This document shows, in pieces, positions 32,103-37,543 of a stretch of 37,543 nucleotides of DNA; within the stretch, counting starts at the first letter, position 1, and each line of letters opens with the position of its first letter. Location of the stretch: NCBI GenBank assembly GCA_027624955.1, contig JAQBTG010000039.1, positions 1-37,543 of the forward strand. Direction: 5' to 3'. This DNA is from Pseudomonadota bacterium. GTDB taxonomy: Bacteria; Pseudomonadota; Alphaproteobacteria; UBA828. A program made the translations under genes and the position numbers. Below the pieces are notes generated by a model. That model did not search any database. It was not told the origin of the DNA and saw nothing but the letters and a program-made list of their open reading frames with translations.

Positions 32103-32561
32103 ATGATTGCCATGATTGCGAAGCAGGGATTGCCGCGACTCATCGCCGCTGCCGGGCTGGCCGTGGCGCTCCTTGTTCCACTTACCGCGCCATCGGCGGC
32201 AGCGGACGATCCTCCTCAGAACGCGGTCGAGCTGCGCGTCTCGGGCGTCGTACACGAACCGGCCGGGCGATACGGGCAGTTCACCTATACACGCGAATTC
32301 CACGACCTTAGCGGGCGCGGCGCAAAGATACGCCATGGCCGGGTCTGTTACAGCAGCGGCGGCTGCATCTCTGCGCCACTTGAATATATTGTCGAACCCG
32401 GCGGAGTGCTGGTGCAGGAGGGTCAGCTGCTAATGCCCATGTCGATCTCCCAGGCCTTCGACTTTACTTATGTCGGCGAGGATGGCGAAGGCGGCGACGT
32501 GACCGTCAAGGCACGTATTTTGGTCGTCGGCGATCAACTGGAACTTCAGGAACTTGAGTAA
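32103..32561 (+). CDS. Small exported protein of unknown function
   Basis: About 152 residues. A clear signal peptide (IAKQGLPRLIAAAGLAVALL... ending SAAAD) is followed by a mostly beta mature part with two cysteines close together (GRVCYSSGGCIS, possibly a disulfide) and a Gly/Asp-rich turn GEDGEGGDVTVKARILVVGD. I do not recognise a family. ATGs at 32103 and 32112 are both plausible; AGAGG lies directly before the first and 11 bp before the second. It is on the same strand as the transglycosylase and the dehydratase. Confidence 0.7.
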   Translation: MIAMIAKQGLPRLIAAAGLAVALLVPLTAPSAAADDPPQNAVELRVSGVVHEPAGRYGQFTYTREFHDLSGRGAKIRHGRVCYSSGGCISAPLEYIVEPGGVLVQEGQLLMPMSISQAFDFTYVGEDGEGGDVTVKARILVVGDQLELQELE

Positions 32562-32595
32562 TTCAGAGCGCGTCGTGACGCGCCTCGGCACCGCC

Positions 32596-32656
32596 GACAG
32601 GCGCGAATCAAACGAGGCAGACAGGCGCGAATCAGACGAGGCCAACAGGCGCGATT
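32596..32656. repeat. 24-bp tandem repeat upstream of dehydratase gene
   Basis: Units at 32596-32619 and 32620-32643 match at 22 of 24 bases and a third partial unit runs to 32656 (core GACAGGCGCGAATC). It lies between the exported-protein stop and the dehydratase start, where it would be part of the transcript leader. Confidence 0.88.
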
Positions 32657-32686
32657 CCACCATGCTTCGTGATGACGGGGCTGGTG

Positions 32687-33751
32687 ATGGCATCAACGTC
32701 TAAATCCACAGACCGGGATACCGACCAGAGTACCGCCCGGGACGCCCACCGCGAGCGCTTGATGCTACCCAATTATGCCGATGTGTGTGCTGCGGCCGAG
32801 CGCCTAGCAGGCAGCGCAGTGCGCACGCCACTGCTCGAATCAATCTGGCTGAACGAGCATATCGGCGGGCGCCTTCTGATCAAGGCCGAGCCATTGCAGC
32901 GCACCGGCTCGTTCAAATTCCGCGGCGCCTATAATTGCATTAGCCAACTCGACCGCGCCGCCCGGGCGCAAGGAGTGGTCGCCTATTCCTCCGGCAATCA
33001 TGCGCAAGCGGTGGCGGCGGCAGCGCACATGCTCGGCGCGCCGGCGACCATCGTTATGCCGAACAATGCGCCGGCGGTGAAAGTCGCCGGGACAAAACGC
33101 TACGGCGCTGAAATCGTTAGCTATGATCGCGCGACGGAAGATCGCGGAGCATTGGCGGAGGGCCTGGCGCGCGACAAGGGCGCGACCCTTGTCCGGCCCT
33201 ATGAAAATAATCACGTCATTGCTGGCCAGGGCACGGTTGGCCTTGAAATCGCCGCCGAGTGCCGGGTGCGCAATATCGCCCCCGATTTTGTGGTGGTACC
33301 GGCGGGCGGCGGCGGCCTGATGGCCGGTTGCGCACTGGCGCTCAGCGCCGAGTTGCCGGATACCGCGCTCTACACCGCTGAACCCGCGGACTATGACGAT
33401 CACGCGCGCTCGTTTGCAGCCGGCACGCGCCAACGGGTGCACGATATGACCGTCGCTACCCTTTGCGATGCGTTGCTACCGGAGGAGCCGGGCGCGCGCA
33501 CGTTCGCCATCAATTCAAGCCGCGTCGCCGGCGGCGTGACGGCAGATGACGGCGCGGTTCTCAGCGCCATGGCGGCGGCCTTCCACCATCTCAAGCTGGT
33601 GATCGAACCGGGCGGCGCGGCGGCGCTGGCGGCGGTTCTGAACGGCGCCTTGGCGACAGCCGGCAAGACCGTCGTTGTGGTCGCCTCCGGCGGCAATGTC
33701 GATCCCGATGTTTTCCGCACAGCGCTCGAGAGCGGCACCGGAAGTGTCTAG
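32687..33751 (+). CDS. Threonine/serine dehydratase family (PLP-dependent)
   Basis: The protein of about 354 residues has fold-type II PLP enzyme features: the PLP lysine Lys77 in TGSFKFRGA, the substrate loop SSGNHAQ, and the phosphate-binding glycine loop GGGGLMAG. It lacks the C-terminal ACT-like regulatory domain of biosynthetic IlvA, so it is a catabolic threonine dehydratase, serine racemase or relative. The start is uncertain: family members usually begin at MLPNYADV (ATG 32762), while 32687 has GGGG 6 bp upstream and adds a hydrophilic 25-residue lead; GTG 32669 and ATG 32672 are also open. It overlaps the mlaA start by 8 bp. Confidence 0.88.
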   Translation: MASTSKSTDRDTDQSTARDAHRERLMLPNYADVCAAAERLAGSAVRTPLLESIWLNEHIGGRLLIKAEPLQRTGSFKFRGAYNCISQLDRAARAQGVVAYSSGNHAQAVAAAAHMLGAPATIVMPNNAPAVKVAGTKRYGAEIVSYDRATEDRGALAEGLARDKGATLVRPYENNHVIAGQGTVGLEIAAECRVRNIAPDFVVVPAGGGGLMAGCALALSAELPDTALYTAEPADYDDHARSFAAGTRQRVHDMTVATLCDALLPEEPGARTFAINSSRVAGGVTADDGAVLSAMAAAFHHLKLVIEPGGAAALAAVLNGALATAGKTVVVVASGGNVDPDVFRTALESGTGSV

Positions 33752-34841
33752 ACTATTCGTCACGCTGTTCGCCCTGGCCGCGCTGTGCCTGGTGCCGGTG
33801 ATTGGTGCCATGGCGCAAGCGCTGCCGCCGGAACTGGCCACGCGCATTGGCGCCGCCGCCGAACAGGGACGGCACCACCAAGCATCGCTCAGCGACATCA
33901 TCGACGAGCGCCGGCAAATCGCCAATCGGCAACTGGAAACGGTGGTGGTATCGGCGATCGCTGAACGGCCGGAACTGTTTCAAGCGATCATGCGAGAAGC
34001 CTATCTTCAGGCGCCCGAATCGCATACCAATCTGAACTTTACCGTGATCAGCATGTTTCCGGGCTTTGCCGGCGTGTCGCAGGATCTGTCCGGCGCCGCG
34101 CCGCGCCGGGCCGAACCGGAGGCGGCGCAATTGGTCGCGCCACATGATGCGCGGGCGCCCGACATGCTGCGCGTCGCGACACCCGGCGACCGCCCCGCGA
34201 ACTGGCCGATATTGCCGAAAGAAGGCGGGATCGACGGCTATGCCGATAAAGATCCGCTCGAAGGCCTCAATCGGGTCTTCTTCTATGCCAACGGCGCGCT
34301 GGATTTTATCATCTTCGAGCCGCTGGCGCGTGGCTATCGATTCGTGACGCCGGACGCCGCGCAGGACGCCCTCAGCCGCGCCTTCGACAACCTCGCATCG
34401 CCAATTATTTTCGCCAACGACCTGCTGCAATTGCGCTTCCACCGCGCGGCAACGACCTTGTCGCGGTTCGCCGTCAACAGCACCGTCGGCCTGTTGGGAT
34501 TGTTTGACGTCGCAGCGGAGTTGGGACTGGAGCCGCATGACGCCGATTTTGGCCAGACCCTCTACACCTACGGTGTCGGCGACGGCATCTATTTGGTTCT
34601 GCCGCTATTTGGCCCGACGACGGCGCGCGATGCGGTCGGCCTCGGAGTCGACAGCCTGTTCGACCCGCGTAGCTGGCTCTTGGGCTCGACCGAGCGCCTG
34701 GCGCTCTATGCCGGCGAAGGCGTGGTGCGCCGCGAGGAATTAATCGATGCGGTCGATTATCTGGTCGAAAACGCCGAGAGCAATTACAACGCGGTGCGCG
34801 CCTGGACGTATCAGCAGCGCGAGGCCGAATTGCGCCAGTAA
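33744..34841 (+). CDS. mlaA: MlaA/VacJ family protein with extra N-terminal domain
   Basis: About 365 residues. MlaA sits in the outer membrane and removes misplaced phospholipids through the Mla pathway. The MlaA domain (about 169-350) starts at the diagnostic DPLEGLNRVFFYANGALD and includes GDGIYLVLPLFGPTTARDAVG. Two things are odd. A region of about 140 residues precedes it, including a helix-like VVVSAIAERPELFQAIMREA segment, and the signal peptide ends AMA-QA with no lipobox, although MlaA is normally a lipoprotein. The GTG at 33744 overlaps the dehydratase end by 8 bp. No other mla genes are in the window. Confidence 0.88.
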   Translation: MSRLFVTLFALAALCLVPVIGAMAQALPPELATRIGAAAEQGRHHQASLSDIIDERRQIANRQLETVVVSAIAERPELFQAIMREAYLQAPESHTNLNFTVISMFPGFAGVSQDLSGAAPRRAEPEAAQLVAPHDARAPDMLRVATPGDRPANWPILPKEGGIDGYADKDPLEGLNRVFFYANGALDFIIFEPLARGYRFVTPDAAQDALSRAFDNLASPIIFANDLLQLRFHRAATTLSRFAVNSTVGLLGLFDVAAELGLEPHDADFGQTLYTYGVGDGIYLVLPLFGPTTARDAVGLGVDSLFDPRSWLLGSTERLALYAGEGVVRREELIDAVDYLVENAESNYNAVRAWTYQQREAELRQ

Positions 34842-34845
34842 CGCT

Positions 34846-34980
34846 CTAGGTTACCGACTCATTAAATCTTAGCCATATTCGCACTGAAGCGAGCTTGACG
34901 GAAGCGAGATAGGTGCCGTCGCGCTCGTCCTAGCCTGTGGCTACGGCTCGGAAATGTTTGAGCTTGTTGAAGAAACGCTG
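34846..34980 (-). pseudogene. IS5-family transposase remnant (C-terminus)
   Basis: On the minus strand 45 codons read QRFFNKLKHFRAVATG, a TAG, then DERDGTYLASVKLASVRIWL and RFNESVT with a final TAG. This is the characteristic C-terminal end of IS5-type DDE transposases (ERFFNKLKHFRRIATRYD... in intact copies). The in-frame TAG falls where the family has Tyr of RYD. The N-terminal part is missing; the sequence from 34981 to 35097 shows nothing recognisable. The remnant begins 5 bp after the mlaA stop. Confidence 0.82.
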
Positions 34981-35097
34981 CGACAGCAGTGCGCTGTTTG
35001 TAAAGCCAATGAAAGCGATGCGCTCACAGCCTGTCGACCCTTACCGGACGTCGTGGGCGTTGCTAGACACCACTGCTTGTCCCCCACCAAGATATTC

Positions 35098-35346
35098 TCA
35101 ACCCTTTGTAATGGCTGCCTCTAAGGCCAGCTTAGCCATGCAAAGTTTGTAACAATGATCAAACTCTGGGTGCGCAAGGCAATCATCCCACTCAAAGATT
35201 TTCGCTTTGACCAAAGAATCGGGACGTCCCAAACCCATGGGGCGAAACTCCAAGCTAAAATCTTTGCCTTCAATTTGTTGATTGGGTTCGAAATACAGCC
35301 TGTCGTGGAACCTTGTTCCGTAGTCGGCCGTGTGTTCGGAGGTCAT
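35098..35346 (-). CDS. Small hypothetical protein in arsenic island
   Basis: The 82-residue frame starts at an ATG with AGGA about 8 bp upstream and lies 36 bp downstream of the arsenite exporter gene on the same strand. It is charged and soluble, with three acidic/aromatic stretches and two cysteines near the end (DHCYKLCMAK). I do not recognise a family. Base use is AT-richer than the flanking core genes, like the exporter's. It may be a real co-transcribed cargo gene or a chance frame. Confidence 0.5.
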   Translation of the reverse strand: MTSEHTADYGTRFHDRLYFEPNQQIEGKDFSLEFRPMGLGRPDSLVKAKIFEWDDCLAHPEFDHCYKLCMAKLALEAAITKG

Positions 35347-35382
35347 ATCACCTGTCCTACGAATTGCCTTCTTGGGTTTTCA

Positions 35383-36465
35383 CTACGCGGCTGTAAACCA
35401 GCCGCGCGTTCGGTTTGCGAAAGCAACAAGAGACAACATAACTGGAACTTCGACGAGCACACCTACCACGGTCGTCAGAGCAGCCCCCGAATTTAAGCCG
35501 AATAAGCCAATTGCAACCGCAACAGCCAGTTCAAAGAAATTCGATGTTCCAATAAGGGCGCACGGTGCTGCAACGTTGAACGGCACCCGCCACAAATAGG
35601 CCGCACCATAAGCAAGTGCGAAAATGCCGTAGGATTGAATCAGCAGCGGCACGGCGATCAACGCGATTAATGAGGGGCTTTCGAGGATTACGTGACCTTG
35701 GAAGCCAAAGAGCAGAACCACTGTTGCGAGAAGTGCGACAACAGAAAACGGTTTGATAGCACTTGTGAACCGCAATACCGCGGCTTCGCCGCTTCCCCTG
35801 TTCTTGGCCCGGCTCACCAACCATGTTCGGGTGGCCGCTCCAGCGACAAGTGGAATCACGACATATAGACCAACAGATAAAATCAGCGTCTGCCACGGAA
35901 CATCGATATCGGTAACACCGAGCAGCAAGGCGACAATCGGCGCAAAGGCGAAAACCATGATGAGGTCGTTCAGCGACACTTGCACAAGTGTGTAAGTTGC
36001 GTCGCCGCGCGTCATTTGCGACCACACAAACACCATCGCCGTGCAGGGGGCTGCGCCAAGTAGAATGAGGCCGGCAATGTACTGTTGTGCATCGGCAGGA
36101 GAGATTAAGTTGGCGAACAGGATCTCAAAAAACAGGATGCCGAGGCCAACCATCGTGAACGGCTTTATCAGCCAGTTCACGATAATAGTAATGAGCAGTC
36201 CCTTTGGCCGGTCGCCGATATGACGAAGGCTGGAAAAATCCACATTCACCATCATCGGGTAGACCATTCCCCAAATGAGGACGGCGACGATTAAATTAAC
36301 CGATGCGAATTCCAGACCAGCGAGGACCTGAAAAAGATCAGGCAGCACTGTTCCGAGGCCGACCCCTGCAACGATGCACAAGGCGACCCATACCGATAGC
36401 CATTTCCCGAAGAAACCAATAACGCCAGGAGAGATTGTCGTTGGCGCAGCCTTTTCACGATTCAT
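35383..36465 (-). CDS. Arsenite efflux transporter ACR3
   Basis: The 360-residue inner-membrane protein has about ten transmembrane segments and belongs to the bile/arsenite/riboflavin transporter superfamily. The essential cysteine of ACR3 exporters is present as Cys141 in [15 protein letters not shown], with the paired conserved region [19 protein letters not shown]. It extrudes arsenite from the cell. The ATG at 36465 gives the usual length; the frame stays open further upstream but without homology. An aquaporin remnant, a typical arsenic-operon partner, lies just upstream; no arsR or arsC is seen. Confidence 0.93.
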   Translation of the reverse strand: MNREKAAPTTISPGVIGFFGKWLSVWVALCIVAGVGLGTVLPDLFQVLAGLEFASVNLIVAVLIWGMVYPMMVNVDFSSLRHIGDRPKGLLITIIVNWLIKPFTMVGLGILFFEILFANLISPADAQQYIAGLILLGAAPCTAMVFVWSQMTRGDATYTLVQVSLNDLIMVFAFAPIVALLLGVTDIDVPWQTLILSVGLYVVIPLVAGAATRTWLVSRAKNRGSGEAAVLRFTSAIKPFSVVALLATVVLLFGFQGHVILESPSLIALIAVPLLIQSYGIFALAYGAAYLWRVPFNVAAPCALIGTSNFFELAVAVAIGLFGLNSGAALTTVVGVLVEVPVMLSLVAFANRTRGWFTAA

Positions 36466-36506
36466 ACTAACGCCAACGGCCTCCCTATCTTGGGCCTGTT
36501 GCTCAA

Positions 36507-36631
36507 CTATGGCTGGAAAATGGTGAATGGCAACAGTCCACCCGCCAGCCGCGCCGCCATGACGCAGCAACCGACTGAAGTGGCCAGTAGGATCGTTGTT
36601 CCGGAAAACTCGGCGACTAGTTTATGGGCAT
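36507..36631 (-). pseudogene. Aquaporin (MIP/AqpS-like) N-terminal remnant
   Basis: Minus-strand codons read [18 protein letters not shown] then [11 protein letters not shown], matching the first transmembrane helix of MIP channels of the arsenic-operon type. An ATG at 36631 reads M-P-I-N but is one base out of frame with LVAEF, so a single-base deletion has broken the start region. After LAGG the homology stops and a TAG follows at 36507-36509. The remainder of the channel (NPA motifs) is absent. It ends about 40 bp before the ACR3 start and begins 5 bp after the decarboxylase-like gene. Confidence 0.7.
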
Positions 36632-36636
36632 GTGAC

Positions 36637-37308
36637 CTAGAGCGGCCCGACGCCTCCGGGATAACAGAATGACGAACTCGGCGAATAGAAGCCGAAGGTG
36701 ATTTCCAGCGGATCGGCCGGGCGCAGCGCATAGCTCGAATGACCCGGTGCGAGAAATTCGAATGACAGCACTTCGAACGGCTCCACGATATCGCCGACAT
36801 AGGCGTAGCGCCCGCTTTCCATAATGCCGCCATTCTGGGTGATGTAGCGCAGATGGCCGCGAACTGATTCACCAATCGTTTCGGACACCCGCGCCTTGGT
36901 GCGGAACAGCAGCGTGCCGTCGCCCGCCTGTGTGGTTGCGGTGAGCACGTCGCCCGCGATCACCAATTCAGTGTTGCCGGCATCGGCGGGAATGCCGCGA
37001 TCAGCGGCGTAGGCGCGCATGCCGGGATTGGAATTGAAATAATGCGTCCAAAACCGGCCAGGCGTGCCGTCGTCAAGATCGAGCCCGTCGAGATCGAGGC
37101 CCATATAGGTGAGCGAATAGGCGCCGAAATGTGATGTCTGCGCATCGGTGTCGACGACATATTGGTTGATGTAGATGGCTTTGTTGGCGGCTGGCTTGAG
37201 GCCGGCGGGCAGCAGGGCGGCGCAGGCTGCGGGATCGGCCGGCACCCAGCAGAAATAGAGCATGCGGGCTTTGGTGATAAGTTGCGGCGGCAACAATTCC
37301 TGGGCCAT
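36637..37308 (-). CDS. Acetoacetate decarboxylase-like protein
   Basis: The 223-residue protein has the ADC-like fold pattern: MLYFCWVPADPAACAALLPAGLKP, then YINQYVVDTD and FGAYSLTYMGLDLDG, and a late LRPADPLEITFGFYSP. In true acetoacetate decarboxylase a catalytic lysine lies after a conserved Gly-x-Pro; the matching region here (GIPADAGNTEL, about 105-115) has no lysine, so a different chemistry is likely. The ATG at 37308 follows GGAGAG with 7-bp spacing. It lies 79 bp downstream of a putative short-chain acyl-CoA-sensing regulator on the same strand. Confidence 0.72.
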   Translation of the reverse strand: MAQELLPPQLITKARMLYFCWVPADPAACAALLPAGLKPAANKAIYINQYVVDTDAQTSHFGAYSLTYMGLDLDGLDLDDGTPGRFWTHYFNSNPGMRAYAADRGIPADAGNTELVIAGDVLTATTQAGDGTLLFRTKARVSETIGESVRGHLRYITQNGGIMESGRYAYVGDIVEPFEVLSFEFLAPGHSSYALRPADPLEITFGFYSPSSSFCYPGGVGPL

Positions 37309-37387
37309 GTTTTTTCTCTCCGGGTTGGATTGTGAAGCATTGTGGCTGGCGGCCATCATACGCCGTGCGGGCCGGCTGGGTGAAGGT

Positions 37388-37543
37388 TCAGGTAAAGAAA
37401 TATGGCGCCAGACCGAGATGGTTCTCATCGACCACCAAGCGGCGGTTGAGCGGCGGATAGGCGCGACGGTTGCATTCCAAACGGTCGCACAGACGACAAT
37501 TGACGCCGATCTTAAGCGCCGAATCAGGGTCCGCCGGTAGTTT
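37388..37543 (-). CDS. C-terminus of a short-chain acyl-CoA-sensing regulator (XRE/DUF2083 type), partial
   Basis: The last 51 codons of a gene that enters from beyond the right edge. The cysteine-rich segment GVNCRLCDRLECNRRAYPPL and the ending VDENHLGLAPYFF match the C-terminal domain of helix-turn-helix regulators of the RamB/ScfR type, which sense short-chain acyl-CoA in propionate and acetate metabolism. Only the C-terminus is seen, so the DNA-binding part is inferred. Its neighbour is the decarboxylase-like gene. Confidence 0.65.
   Translation of the reverse strand, partial: KLPADPDSALKIGVNCRLCDRLECNRRAYPPLNRRLVVDENHLGLAPYFFT

Noticed and set aside
32596-32656. CRISPR-like array
   Set aside because: The units are directly adjacent with no spacers, so this is a simple tandem repeat.
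34981-35097. Extension of the transposase remnant or another gene
   Set aside because: No frame continues the IS5 homology and no other protein-like sequence is visible.
36490-36672. Plus-strand 60-codon frame opposite the aquaporin remnant
   Set aside because: The minus strand carries recognisable MIP sequence; the plus frame has no such support.

Overview
The window reads as a chromosomal segment of a GC-rich alphaproteobacterium. Two housekeeping blocks have the gene order typical of that class: rpmH-rnpA-yidD-yidC-engB-argB (12.1-16.9 kb) and, on the minus strand, folK-rpoZ-rel-(...)-acpS-lepB-rnc-era (26.7 down to 19.0 kb). GTG and TTG starts are frequent, and neighbouring genes often overlap by a few bases. 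The species cannot be named from the sequence alone.

Layout. 0-3.7 kb: a partial STAS-domain protein, a copper-delivery pair (PCuAC chaperone and SCO/SenC) for CuA-site assembly of cytochrome oxidase, and a class III cyclase-like/TolB-like/TPR protein. 3.8-7.8 kb: tRNA-Arg(ACG), an OmpA-like lipoprotein, gamma-glutamyltransferase and a GST-like protein. 8-11.8 kb (minus): a small membrane protein, a sensor kinase that lacks its N-terminal half, and a flavoprotein/TVP38 pair. 12-17 kb: the ribosome/membrane-insertion cluster, with a YidC carrying a long basic tail. 17-25.5 kb: recO, a degenerate receiver-domain protein, era, rnc, lepB, acpS, a DUF2062 membrane protein behind a coupled leader ORF, a decayed nitroreductase and the bifunctional (p)ppGpp synthetase/hydrolase. 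25.6-29.7 kb: rpoZ, folK, a NYN-domain protein, a family 5 uracil-DNA glycosylase, smpB and dapA. 29.9-34.8 kb: a lytic transglycosylase, a small exported protein, a threonine/serine dehydratase and an unusual MlaA. 34.85-36.63 kb: an AT-richer accessory island with an IS5-type transposase remnant, a small unknown ORF, an ACR3 arsenite exporter and an aquaporin remnant. The right edge holds an acetoacetate-decarboxylase-like protein and the C-terminus of a regulator that looks like a short-chain acyl-CoA sensor.

How the genes work together. Most of the window is core metabolism and information processing. The rel/acpS/lepB/rnc/era block links stringent response, lipid carrier activation, secretion and ribosome maturation. 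The arsenic island looks like a transferred operon that has since been eroded.

No clearly new multi-gene system is visible. The most interesting signals are small: a tandem duplication of the dapA ribosome-binding site and start codon that makes an upstream minicistron, a leader ORF coupled to the DUF2062 gene through TTGA, a recurring habit of short tandem duplications at gene ends, and three gene remnants (nitroreductase, IS5 transposase, aquaporin) with identifiable breaks.
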